Source: Hennigella sp045617465 (lineage in GTDB: Bacteria > Bacillota_I > Bacilli_A > Mycoplasmatales > Mycoplasmoidaceae). From it: a DNA stretch of 64,000 nucleotides. Made by a program: the position numbers and the translations under genes. The notes below the pieces were generated by a model. It ran no database searches. It saw only the letters and a program-made list of their open reading frames with translations, and was not told the origin of the DNA. Where the stretch lies: NCBI GenBank assembly GCA_045617465.1, contig JAZLIQ010000004.1, positions 1 to 64,000 of the forward strand, read 5' to 3'. Positions 31,376 through 41,161 of this stretch are shown here, in pieces (the first letter of the stretch is position 1; each line of letters opens with the position of its first letter).

Positions 31376-32419
31376 ATGAAAAAACAAAGAAAAACAAAAG
31401 TTATTTGTACTATTGGACCTAGTTGCAATAACCCTCAAATGATGAAGAAAATGGCTGATGCTGGTATGGAATGTGCCAGAATCAACCTTTCTCATGGAGA
31501 CTTTAGTTTCTACAACAAAGTAGCTACTAACCTTAAAAAGGTTCCAGGTTATAAAATTCCTCTTATGACTGATACAAAAGGACCAGAAATAAGAGTATGT
31601 GAATTAAAAAAACCATTGCTTATTAAGGCTGGTGCTAAAGTAACAATCTTAACTAAGGTTTTTAAAACACCTAATAAACCAAACACATTCTGTGTTTATG
31701 ATTCAACAAAGAAATACAATATGGCAAAAGACCTTAAAAAAGGTTACCGTATTGCGGTTGATGATGGAAAACTATATCTAAAGACTATTTCAAGTGATGT
31801 TAATAAAGGTGTGATCATTGCAAGAGCAATGAACACTCACACATTGTTAACAAACAAGAGAATCAACCTACCTGATTCATCTTACTCAATGCCTTTCTTG
31901 TCAGCAAGAGATATTCAAAACTTAAAGGAATCAGTACAAATTGGTGCTAAATATATTGCTTTAAGTTTCGTATGTAATGTTAAAAACATTAAAGATGCTA
32001 GAAAAGTAATTGTTAAAGCTGGTGGAAAGAAAGTTAAAGTTTACTCAAAGATTGAAACTCAAGATGCTCTAAACAACTTAGCTGCAATTGTTAAAGAAGC
32101 TGATGGTATCTTAGTTGCTCGTGGTGATTTAGCTCTTGAAACACCTTACTACGAAGTACCTTACTGAGAAACAAAGATTATTCAAATGTGCAAGAAATAC
32201 CACAAACCAGTTGTTGTATGTACACAAATGCTAGACTCTCTAGAAAGAAATGTTCACCCAACAAGAGCTGAAGTAACTGATGTTTACTATGCAGCTTCTA
32301 TGGGTGCAACTGGAACTCTATTATCAGGCGAAACAGCAAGTGGTTGTGACCCAGTTAACGCAGTTAAAACTATGGCAACTATTATTGATGCTGCAGAAAA
32401 AAGACCAATCGGAAAATAA
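31376..32419 (+). CDS. pyk: pyruvate kinase, short form without C-terminal domain
   Basis: 347 aa against the usual 470-500. It makes ATP and pyruvate from PEP and ADP. The A/B core is complete: CTIGPSCNN, ARINLSHGDF, MTDTKGPEIR, KIETQDALNN with the catalytic Lys, LVARGDLALE (usually ARGDLGVE), TQMLDSLERNVHPTRAEVTD and LLSGETASG. The protein stops right after the A-domain (TIIDAAEKRP), so the allosteric C-domain is missing, and efp begins 13 bases later. The ATG at 31376 has GGGAG 8 bases upstream. Confidence 0.93.
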
Positions 32420-32431
32420 GGAGAAACCCCA

Positions 32432-33001
32432 ATGGCCGAAATTGTACATGCCAAGGATTTAAGACCTGGCAATACCTTCTTGAATGGTGGAAACCTTTAT
32501 GAAGTTATTGAAAACTATTTCAATAAAACAGCAATGCGTGAGGGCATTGTTAAATGTAAAGTTAGAAACTTACGAACTGGATCAATCACTATTGATGTTT
32601 TAACTGGTGGTAAGTTTGAAAAAGTATTAGTTGAAAATGTAAAAATGAGTTTTAGCTATGTTGATGGTTCAAACTATGTTTTCATGGACAACACTACTTT
32701 TGAAACAGTAGAAATTCCTGAAGCAAGAATTCAAAACATGAAAATGTTTTTAATAGAAGGGATTGAGGTTTCAATTCTAAAGTATGGCGATGAAATCTTA
32801 GGTATAAGATTACCAGACCAAATCACCTGTGATCTAATTGATTGTGAAGAAGCTGTTCAAGGTAACACAGTTAAAGCAATCATGAAGAAAGCTCATATTT
32901 CTACAGGACTTGAAGTTCAAGTCCCTCAATTTGTTAAACCAACTGATAGAATTATCATTCGTACATCAGATGGTACATATGTAGGTAGAGAAACAAAATA
33001 A
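32432..33001 (+). CDS. efp: translation elongation factor P
   Basis: 189 aa, the standard three-domain length. EF-P rescues ribosomes stalled at polyproline. It opens IVHAKDLRPGNTFLNGGNLYEV; the tip-loop region reads FNKTAMREG, and the C-terminal OB domain ends with RTSDGTYVGRE, close to the EF-P signature. AAGGAG lies 10 bases before the ATG. The gene is followed with a one-base overlap by the MMB_0454-type gene and nusB, an arrangement I know from other mycoplasmas. Confidence 0.95.
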   Translation: MAEIVHAKDLRPGNTFLNGGNLYEVIENYFNKTAMREGIVKCKVRNLRTGSITIDVLTGGKFEKVLVENVKMSFSYVDGSNYVFMDNTTFETVEIPEARIQNMKMFLIEGIEVSILKYGDEILGIRLPDQITCDLIDCEEAVQGNTVKAIMKKAHISTGLEVQVPQFVKPTDRIIIRTSDGTYVGRETK

Positions 33002-33312
33002 TGGAAAAGACAACACAAACTAAAAGCTTTGATATTATCAATGGTTTAGGAACAATCTCATTTAGTCCTGAACTAATTTCTAGTATCATCAAAAAAGTTT
33101 TAAGTTCATATCCTAAATACGAATATTTATCTCATACGATTGTTCCTGTGGAACATGACTACTATGAGGTTTCGGTTTGTGTTAAAGTTCCAACTAAACA
33201 ATTAAACTTTAAGGAAATCGACAGATTACAAAAAGAACTATTGATTGTTATGAAACAATCATTAAGTTTAACTTGTGTCGTTGTGTTAAATGTTGAAAAT
33301 GGAAAACAATAA
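33001..33312 (+). CDS. MMB_0454-family (Asp23-like) protein
   Basis: 103 aa. It lies between efp and nusB, where mycoplasmas carry the short MMB_0454 family related to the Asp23/YqhY proteins found beside nusB in Firmicutes. The segment GLGTISFSPELISSIIKKVL and the later VSVCVKVPTKQLNF fit the alternating strand-helix pattern of that family. The role is unknown; in Firmicutes relatives influence lipid metabolism. Start overlaps the efp stop; end overlaps nusB by 14 bases. Confidence 0.72.
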   Translation: MEKTTQTKSFDIINGLGTISFSPELISSIIKKVLSSYPKYEYLSHTIVPVEHDYYEVSVCVKVPTKQLNFKEIDRLQKELLIVMKQSLSLTCVVVLNVENGKQ

Positions 33313-33697
33313 AGCACAATGACAAAAACGAGTTGATCTAACTCAATATCTATATTCAAGTTTGATTAAGTCCTTAAAAGGACAAGAATTAAAAACTGAC
33401 TTTTTTAACGCTGATAACTATAACTTTGATGCTAACCAATTAAAAGTTCTTGAATATTATTCTGATCATCAAGATGAAATAGTGAAACTATTTAGTGATA
33501 ATCTAGCTAAAGACTGGACATGACAACGTATTGCTCCTATGACTCAAGCAATTTTAATTGTTTGTTATTGCGAAGTAAAAGTCTTGTCTGTAGATGTTGC
33601 TATAGCAATTGATCAAGCTCTAGTAACTGCTGAACACTATGGACAGCTTGATAATAAAAAATTTATTAATGCTATTCTTGATAAAGTTTTAAAATAA
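33299..33697 (+). CDS. nusB: transcription antitermination factor NusB
   Basis: 132 aa with three UGA Trp codons, which hide it from standard translation. NusB-type helical bundle with a QYLYSSLIK start and the C-terminal signature ILIVCYCEVKVLSVDVAIAIDQALVTAEHYGQLDNKKFINAILDKV. NusB binds boxA RNA with NusE for rRNA antitermination. It starts 14 bases inside the MMB_0454-type gene and ends at a terminator. Confidence 0.9.
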
Positions 33698-33717
33698 ATC
33701 TGGTTTAACCAGATTTT
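33696..33717 (+). terminator. intrinsic terminator after nusB
   Basis: 8-bp stem AAATCTGG/CCAGATTT with loop TTTAA, followed by T residues. Ends the pyk-efp-nusB run. Confidence 0.8.
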
Positions 33718-33772
33718 TCTATATATTAATATATAGACAAATATAAATATGATTTTTAATAATTGTAAATAA

Positions 33773-33778
33773 TATAAT
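33773..33778 (+). promoter_or_regulatory. -10 box with almost no leader to the modular lipoprotein
   Basis: TATAAT ends 7 bases before the ATG at 33786. No Shine-Dalgarno sequence is possible in the gap, so a leaderless transcript is predicted. Confidence 0.5.
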
Positions 33779-33785
33779 TTAATAA

Positions 33786-35312
33786 ATGAGAACAAGCAAA
33801 TTGTTTAAAGTTTTATCTTTTACATTACCAGTAACTATTACTGGTAGTTTGTTTGCTACTTCGTGCTCTAATAACAATACGTTTGAAGTGGAAATTGAAA
33901 TACCTGAAGGTAGTGGTATAGAATTTTCTAATCGTACAGCTACTCTTGGACAAAAGTTTGAATCAGATATAACTAGTCCCATAGAAATTCATGACATTAA
34001 TGTAACTGTAGATGATTTTGAACTGCCTGATCATGCTATTATTTTCAATCCATTAAATGAACAATATAAATATTATTTTAAAATTTTTGGTTCATATGTT
34101 ACATCTAAAAAAATAACAATTGATGTTATTACTGAACCACTAGTTGATTCATTCAAAATAACATTTAATGCTGGTGATGGTGTTATTGCGGGTACAAGTC
34201 AATCATCAATTGACTTAGAGTTTGATGAAGAAATAACATGAGAAAATATTTCAAATAAACCTGAAGGTTTCCTTCAAGGACATAGCTTTGGTGGTTGAAC
34301 ACTAACTCAAGGCAGTAATGATCCAGTATCTAATACACATCTATTCACAGGTAACGAAACTGTATATGCGATCTATTCAGATTGTGAACACGAATTTGAT
34401 AAATATTGGGTGACTGGAGATCACAACAATAGAAGAGTACATGGACATTGTCCAAAATGTGGAACTGAGGATATTGAACTAAATGATGCAGAATTGAAAG
34501 AATTGGAAGGTTCATTCTTAGTAAAGAATGCTGATCAAACTTTCAGTTTAATTTCTGATCAAGAATTATCTTTCTATATCGGCTCTCACAGTACATTAAC
34601 AGAATTTGATATCTACCCAATATGAGGAACTTATGAAATAAGTACAAGTAGAAGTCAATATAATCGTGCTAATGTTCGTATACATGGGGTGAATGATTAC
34701 AATGGAAATATAACTTCTGCTCTTGACTCATACAATAATGAAATTGAGGGTGAAGGTACTGAAGGATCTATCTACTACAACCTAGGAATTTCTCTGTATT
34801 TAGATAACATGATTCTTCAAGGAAGAAACACTTCTACATACTGAGGTTTTCAGGGCGGTATTCAGACTGATTATCTATCTTGTGAATATTGTACACTATT
34901 AGGACAAATGGCAACATATTCAGCACGTAATGAATTTAAACATTGCCATTTTGATTCCACAGGAATAAGTGATGATCCTGAACAGATAGACTATGCAATA
35001 TGGTGTTATGCTGGTTCTTCATTAATTGAGAATTGCTCCTTTGTTTCAGATGGCAAAGCCATCAAGATATACAATGGTCAAGGCGAACACTTAAATGAAA
35101 TTTACAATTGTACTTTTACAATTGATAACCGTCTAAAAGGAAAAGCGGCAGTTGAAATTGACCCTGTGTATTGTTCAGTAAGTGACCCATGTGTAGTTTA
35201 CTTATATCAAAACGTTCTTGATGAAACATACCAAGGTTTAGAGTTGTATCATGTAACTCCAGGATATGAGGAAGGTCGAGTCAACATTATTACAGAACAC
35301 AAACTTTCCTAA
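33786..35312 (+). CDS. modular surface lipoprotein: InlB-type repeat, Cys/His knuckle, beta-helix-like region
   Basis: 508 aa. Signal peptide with lipobox ATSC, Cys27. Residues about 123-198 match the InlB B-repeat/Flg_new pattern: FNAGDGVIAG, then PEGFLQGHSFGGWTL, then ETVYAIYS. Residues 200-226 (C-x-H ... H-x-H-C-P-x-C-G) look like the small zinc-knuckle domains that accompany such repeats in surface proteins of gut Firmicutes and Bacteroidetes. The remainder to about 500 has ladders such as NEFKHCHFDSTG, IENCSFVSDGKAI and EIYNCTF, typical of right-handed beta-helices. Likely an adhesin; this is inference. Single gene. Confidence 0.8.
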
Positions 35313-35320
35313 GAAATAAT

Positions 35321-35346
35321 AAAGACTAGCGTTCGCTAGCCTTTTT
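35321..35346. terminator. intrinsic terminator
   Basis: 6-bp core stem CTAGCG/CGCTAG around TT, extended by A-T pairs with one mismatch, then a T-run. Between converging lipoprotein and rarA genes; the rarA TAG lies inside the stem. Confidence 0.72.
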
Positions 35347-36570
35347 TATTTGTTCCAAATAAGCATTTAATCTAAGTTCACTTGGGTTATCTGCTTTTTT
35401 GTAGTACTTCGTACCTTTTAATTGTTTGGGTAAATACTCTTGTTCTACTCAGTGATTAGGATAGTCATGTGGGTAAATATATCCTACGTTACCTAGCTTC
35501 ACGTGCGATTTATAATTATTATCTTTTACGTGTTTAGGAATTTCATAGCACTTACCATTCTCAACATCTTTCAATGCTTGACCGAAAGCCATGTAGGCTG
35601 AGTTGGATTTAGGGCTTAAACACATTTCTACCACCGTGTCAGCCAAAATTTGATAACATTCGGGAATTCCTACTCTGTCCACTGCTTGCGCCGCTAAAAC
35701 AACGCGAGAACATAATGGAGCATTTGCTAATCCTATATCTTCATACGCACACGCAACCATGCGTCTAGTTATACTAGTTAAATCACCAATAGTGATCAAG
35801 CGCGCTAAATAATATAATGCAGCATCTGGATCAGAACCTCTTAATGATTTATGAAATGCTGAAAGCATATCATAATATTCATCACCATAACTACTTGCTA
35901 ACACAACAGGCGACAACAAAATATTTTGTAGTAACTTATCAGTTACTTTGTCATCTTTATAATATTTAATAATATTGTCTAATACATTAATAGCTGATCT
36001 AACATCACCATTGCAATGATAAGCAATAGTCTTGAGCGCAGAATCTGTTATGTGCGCATTTATTTTCTTTTCTTTATTTATTTTCTTTAATCATAAATAT
36101 AGTTCGTTAGGTTTAATAAGTTCTAATCTGGCTATATTACATCTGCTTCTAATAGCAGGGTTAATAGAGAAGTATGGGTTTTCAGTTGTACAAGCAAACA
36201 TAGTTACTGTCCCATCTTCTAAATAAGGAAGCAAGATATCTTGCTTATCTTTGTTAAGACGATGAATTTCTTCCACAATAATAATGTAAGGTGTCGTAGA
36301 CACTTTAGCTAACTGAATGATTTGAACTAATGATTCTTTCTTATCTGTTGCAGCATTAAACATAGAATAAGGAAGCTTCATGTCATTGCATAAAGCTGTA
36401 GCTAAAGTTGTCTTACCTATACCTGGGTATCCGTAAAAAATAAGATTGATAGGCTTGCCACTTTTAACCATTCTGGTTAAAAGACAGTTAGGTCCTACTA
36501 AATGTTTTTGTCCTATTACATCTTCGATAGTCTTAGGTCTTAATTCAAAGGCTAGTGGTTGTTTATTCAT
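35326..36570 (-). CDS. rarA: replication-associated recombination protein RarA/MgsA
   Basis: 414 aa. AAA+ clamp-loader-like ATPase: ELRPKTIEDVIGQKHLVG, Walker A GYPGIGKTTLA, a Walker B-like IIIVEEIHRL (Glu for the usual Asp), sensor TTENPYFSINPAIRSR, and the C-terminal tetramerisation domain with SLRGSDPDAALYYLARL, VACAYEDIGLANP-like AYEDIGLANAPL. It acts at stalled forks. Two UGA Trp codons and a third at the conserved PNHW. It follows nfo after 2 bases. Confidence 0.92.
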
Positions 36571-36572
36571 AA

Positions 36573-37406
36573 TTACTTCCCTAATAACATGTGAATTTCT
36601 TTTTTATAGATTGGTCCATCTACTGTTCATGGTGTTTCTAAGATTTTACAAATCTTAGATACTAATGGATAGTTGACTCATGCTTGTAAAGTTTTAAGAC
36701 CAATCTTGCCTTCACCTATGTTTGCGTGACGGTCTTTGTGCACGCCCTTATCATTTAGTGAATCGTTAACATGAATCACTTTAAGATATTTCAATCCAAT
36801 AATATCATCAAACACTTTTAGTGTTGCTGACGGGTCTTTGATATCATAACCCGAATCGGAAATGTGACATGTGTCTAAACAGACACCTACTAGATTTTTA
36901 TTTTCTACTTGTTTAATAATCTCTTTAAGTTCTTCAAACTTAGAACCGATCTCATTGCCTTTACCGGCCATTGTTTCTAAACAAATAACAACTGATTTAT
37001 TTTTCTTATTAACAAAGTTAATTGCCTCAGCAATATACTTACATCCAAGCGTTTTGTCTGCATTACTTCCTGGGTGAAGTACCAAGTACTTAGCACCTAT
37101 TTGGTTAACTCGATCAACTTCTTGAGCTAAAAATGTTTTGGCAAACATTCTTTTCTTTGCTTCTGAATTAGCGCAATTAATAATATATGGCGCGTGTACA
37201 ATAACGTCTTCGATAGGGATGTGGTGTTGTTTTAGTGCTTCATGTAATTCTTTTACTTTCAATTTATTAATTGGTTGTCTAGCAATAGATTGAGGCGAAC
37301 CAGTATAAATCATGAAGCAGTTTGCATCTTGTTCTAGAGCCATATCTAAAGAACCTAACAAATAGTTAGGAGAAGCCATTGAAACGTGACATCCTAACTT
37401 ATTCAT
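36573..37406 (-). CDS. nfo: endonuclease IV (AP endonuclease)
   Basis: 277 aa. TIM-barrel zinc enzyme that cuts 5' of abasic sites. Starts LGCHVSMA; metal ligands and signatures in VIVHAPYIIN, YLVLHPGS, ICLETMAGKGNEIG, VCLDTCHISDSGYD and VIHVNDS...RHANIGEGKIG. Two UGA Trp codons near the end. Its ATG overlaps the dnaX stop by one base (TAATG), so it sits in a dnaX-nfo-rarA repair/replication operon. Confidence 0.95.
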
Positions 37407-39127
37407 TAATTATGGTCCTTTTCATCTAGCTTGCTAATTATGGTATTAAAAGCTATTTGTTCAATAGAAGCATTCTTATTTAGAATTTCTCTCAAAGCAT
37501 CTAAATCTAATAATGATTTAGGGTTTTTCTTTGCTTCTAACATTTCTGCTTTATGTTGGTTAAGTTGTTGTTTTGTAAATCCAACCATAAACTTTGGATT
37601 TCTAAATACTTTACAACAAGACAAGATGAAATCTTGTTTCTTAGCAGCCTTATTAAATAAAGTTGCATCCATTTCATCTACAAATAATAAAACCATTCCA
37701 TTTGCACTTGCACAAACAACTTGCGAAGCAAGTTCCATACAAGATAATGATTTATCATTAATCTTTCCAGTTTTAACTTTTTGTAAGAACTCTTTTGCTT
37801 GAGTTTCTTGTTGTTTCTCTCTATGAGAGAAGACAGAAAGCAAGATTTCCAAATCAGATGGCATAGTTAATTTACGTGCAGGTGTAATAACTTTTTTTAC
37901 TTCTGGTTCTGGCTTTATTTCTTTCTTAGGTTCTTTCTTTGGGGTTGGAAGCTCAAATTCAGAAACTACAAACAAATCATCATCTTGCTTAACTTCCTTT
38001 ACAACCTTTTGTTGTACTATAGGTTTAGGTTCAACACTATTTGACACTCCGTCAAATAAAGATAATGACTTAATAATAGCGTGATCAATAATGACATGAA
38101 CATCTGTTGGTGTTGAAACTTTAAAATATGTTTCTTGTCAAATATCAAGTAACTTGATAAGCTTATCAATTTCATCTAAACCAAAGCTATTAACTAAGTT
38201 TTCATTCATCTTTGTTAACAACTTAAAGTTCTTTGTTTTTAAATAGATTAACTTATCTGTTAACACAGATACCAATAGATTTGCAAAACTTGCAAAGTTA
38301 ATTCCTGTTTGGAAATATCCATTAATCTTGTCAAAGACAAGTTGAGAATCTTTTGAGATTAATAAGTTTAAAAATTTAACCATCTCAGCTGGAGATAATA
38401 ATCCATATATCTTATAGATATCTTCAGCTTTAACATTATTATCGCCATATGTAGCAGTTTGTTCTAAGATGCTTAATGCATCTCTTGCTGACCCATCAAC
38501 AATATCAGCAATAATCTTTAGTGCATCTAAATCATAGTTAATGTTTTCAGTCTTACATACTTTAGTTAAAAGTTTTACTACATCACTATGTAGTATCTTG
38601 TTGAATCTAAAACATTGACAACGTGATAAGATAGTTCCAGGGATCTTATGCATTTCTGTTGTAGCAAAAATAAATACAACATGCTTTGGTGGTTCTTCAA
38701 CCAATTTTAATAAAGCATTTCATGCTTGTGTTGTTAGCATATGTGCTTCATCAATAATATAAACCTTTTTACCAAACTTAGTTGGTAAGAACATAGCAGC
38801 ATCATTAATTTGTCTAATTTCATCTACACCATTATTACTTGCTGCATCTAGTTCTATAACATCCATAACTTGGTTGTTAGCAAAATCTTTACAGATTTCA
38901 CATTCACCACAGATGTCACCATCCTTGCTGTGAAGACAGTTAATCGCATTAGCATAAATTTTAGCAATGGATGTTTTACCTGTACCTTTGGTACCAGCAA
39001 AAACATACGCATTAGCTACCATATTGTTTTTTATAGAATTTTTTAAAATCTTAACAATATATTCTTGACCGACTACGTCCTTGAATGATTTAGGACGATA
39101 TTTACGATAAAGCGATAAATAATTCAT
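37406..39127 (-). CDS. dnaX: DNA polymerase III clamp loader subunit gamma/tau
   Basis: 573 aa. LYRKYRPKSFKDVVGQE, Walker A GTKGTGKTSIAK, the four-Cys zinc module (C-x8-C-x2-C-x2-C around residues 63-78), Walker B VYIIDEAHML and sensor ATTEMHKIPGTILSRCQ. The C-terminal third has a Lys/Glu/Pro linker (about 355-405) and a further folded end. It loads the sliding clamp. No obvious slippery heptamer was noticed. Transcription appears to start almost at the ATG from the palindromic promoter at 39133. Confidence 0.95.
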
Positions 39128-39132
39128 AGTAG

Positions 39133-39162
39133 TAATATTATATAAATATTTATATAATATTA
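39133..39162. promoter_or_regulatory. perfect 30-bp palindrome carrying two divergent promoters
   Basis: The 30 bases equal their own reverse complement and consist only of A and T. A TATAAT lies on each strand (39153-39158 plus; 39142-39137 minus). Predicted start sites fall within about 5 bases of the ATGs at 39169 (hydrolase) and 39127 (dnaX), so both messages would be essentially leaderless. The symmetry could also let RNA or DNA fold back. Confidence 0.6.
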
Positions 39163-39168
39163 AACATT

Positions 39169-39810
39169 ATGAACAAAACAATTATTGAACCAAATTTAGT
39201 CGTTATTAATTCCTCTTATATGGACAATAATAGCTACATTATTTTTAATCAAAAAGAGGCTATTGTTATTGACCCAAGTTTCAGCGGAGATGATATCATT
39301 AAATCTATACCCAATGACATAAAGGTCATTGCTATACTATTAACTCATGCTCATTTTGACCATTGCTTTGATACTGGTAAATTAGTTGAAAAATATAAAT
39401 GTCCAGTTTATATTCATGAAGGTGACAAGTTAACCTATACAAAGTATAGATATGAAGATTTAGCTGATTTAAGAATGAAAGACTTTAGCAAATATATTCA
39501 TTGATTCAATAAGAGCGAAATTGTTTTAGGTAACTTTGATATCAAAACAATTCATACCCCAGGCCACTCTGCTGGATCTGTTGTATATAAATACAAAAAT
39601 TGAATCTTTGTAGGAGATACCCTATTCTATAACAGTTATGGAAGAACTGATTTAGGTAACTCTAATCCTATGGATATGGTTAAATCATTGAACCTATTAT
39701 GAAAGCAATTACATGAAGAAAACTTAATTCTTCCTGGGCACAGTAAGTGAGCAACCTTTAAAGAAGTTCAAGCCAACAACTATATGGTTAAACAATTAAT
39801 AAAAAAATAA
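39169..39810 (+). CDS. metallo-beta-lactamase fold hydrolase (glyoxalase II-like)
   Basis: 213 aa. The metal site THAHFDH (HxHxDH) is followed by HTPGHSAGSVVY, FVGDTLFYNSYGRTDL and LPGHSKWATF, the set of ligands found in small MBL-fold thioesterase/glyoxalase II-like enzymes. It is the short YcbL-like form without the extra GloB C-terminal domain, so the substrate remains uncertain. UGA codons at several Trp positions. Single gene ending in a terminator. Confidence 0.85.
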
Positions 39811-39830
39811 CACCGTATCGGTGTTATTTT
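39804..39830. terminator. bidirectional intrinsic terminator
   Basis: 12-bp stem AAAATAACACCG/CGGTGTTATTTT with loop TAT, between converging hydrolase and lipoprotein genes. Confidence 0.85.
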
Positions 39831-39846
39831 TGTTTCAGCATTTTAA

Positions 39847-40644
39847 TTATAAAGGTAAATAAGGGATGTTAGCCATGTGGTATGAACTATTTGTACTACA
39901 GAATACCGCATAGCAAGCTTCTAGGAATTTACGTTGTGATCCAGTTAAATTTTCATAACTGTGATCCTTATCAACAACAAATTCTTTGTTGTCGCATACA
40001 ACTAAACCATAGTCACCAATGAAATATCCATCAGCTCTAGCCTTAACTGAAGCTGTGTCTGGTAAAACACTTATGTCACCAACAACAATGTCTCATTCAT
40101 AATCTGCTTCAGAGTATAAAGTATAAGGGATATGACTTACTTCCATTGAAAAACTCTTAAGATTTTCAATTTGGTTAGCATTTCCACCATTAATAGCTTT
40201 TGATGCTTTTGTATATAATGATACATTAACTGATCCAGTTACTTTAAATGATAATGAATATGTGTTACCTGCTTCTGTGTTAACAGTAACATCAGAATAT
40301 TGAACTTTAATTTCCCCTTCACCACCTAAAGATCCAAAGAACTCAGATTCTAATTCCATTTTTGCTACATATAGCTCTAAAGCTAGATTTGTAATAATGT
40401 CTTCTTCAAATATTTTAGGATTGTTTGCTAAATCATCAAAATATAATTTTGTCGCTTCAGGTATTGTATATTCTTGTGGGTGTTTCTCGTAATCTCATTC
40501 AGCTTGAGCTGATTCTGGGATATAGAATTCATTTCCGTTAAGAGTATATCCACCTTTTTTACCACAAGATGTTAAGATCGGAGTAACAATAGCTGCTACA
40601 GATGCAACACTTGCGATAGGTAATAATAATTTTTTTAATTTCAT
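39847..40644 (-). CDS. lipoprotein (paralog of the 0.6-3.0 kb cluster)
   Basis: 265 aa. Lipobox LTSC, Cys27. After the signal, Y(I/V)P...AEW and then LYFDDLANNPKIFEEDIITNLA align with the lipoprotein at 609, making it a dispersed member of the same family. The Shine-Dalgarno is clear (GGAAGG before AAATTT-ATG). A TATAAT at 40690-40685 and a leader with a CCGTAT/ATACGG inverted repeat precede it. Function unknown; surface-anchored by inference. Confidence 0.84.
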
Positions 40645-40735
40645 AAATTTCCTTCCGTATAGATGTAAAAATCCATACCGTCCAATTATATATATGTATA
40701 GATATGTTTTTATAAATAAATGCCCTAACTTAAAG

Positions 40736-40760
40736 AAAAAATAGGCAAAGCCTATTTTTT
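40736..40760 (-). terminator. terminator of the ATP synthase operon
   Basis: 11-bp stem AAAAAATAGGC/GCCTATTTTTT with loop AAA; on the minus strand it ends in a T-run. The TAG of atpC is inside the stem. Confidence 0.82.
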
Positions 40761-41159
40761 GTTTTCTTTAGCTTTAGCGCTAACCATCTTCATGTATGAG
40801 TTAAGGGCATGAACAGCTCTTTCAGAAATTTGTACTTTCTTACTTTCTTCTTCAATTCTTAATCTAATTGATTCTAATGCATTAGCATTAATACCTTTGT
40901 CATATTCAAAGAAGTCGGATAAGATAACTAAAGTATTTTCTTTGAAATAATACATACCATAGTTAATTAAAGCTGTTTGTTTTTCACCACTAGCTAAGGT
41001 TATATACATATAACCTGGCATTATGGCTCCAACAATTTTAGCGTGTTCAGGCAAAATACCAATATAGCCATTAGCTGTTGGCATTGTTACGCCAACAACT
41101 TGTTTGTCTAGACACACCTTATTAGGTGTTGATATTTTTACATGAAACTCTTTTGCCAT
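40752..41159 (-). CDS. atpC: F-type ATP synthase epsilon subunit
   Basis: 135 aa. Central-stalk subunit coupling rotation and regulating hydrolysis. N-terminal beta sandwich with FHVKISTPNKVCLDKQVVGVTMPTANGYIGILPEHAKIVGAI and C-terminal two-helix part (ALESIRLRIEEESKKVQISERAVHAL). Last gene of the operon, 2 bases after atpD and ahead of the terminator. Confidence 0.95.
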   Translation of the reverse strand: MAKEFHVKISTPNKVCLDKQVVGVTMPTANGYIGILPEHAKIVGAIMPGYMYITLASGEKQTALINYGMYYFKENTLVILSDFFEYDKGINANALESIRLRIEEESKKVQISERAVHALNSYMKMVSAKAKENKK

Positions 41160-41161
41160 AA

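Noticed and set aside
37431..37802. 123-codon open frame on the plus strand
   Set aside because: Antisense to the C-terminal part of dnaX.
39133..39162. Palindrome considered as a terminator
   Set aside because: It lies between divergent gene starts, has no loop and holds a -10 box on each strand, so a promoter reading is better.
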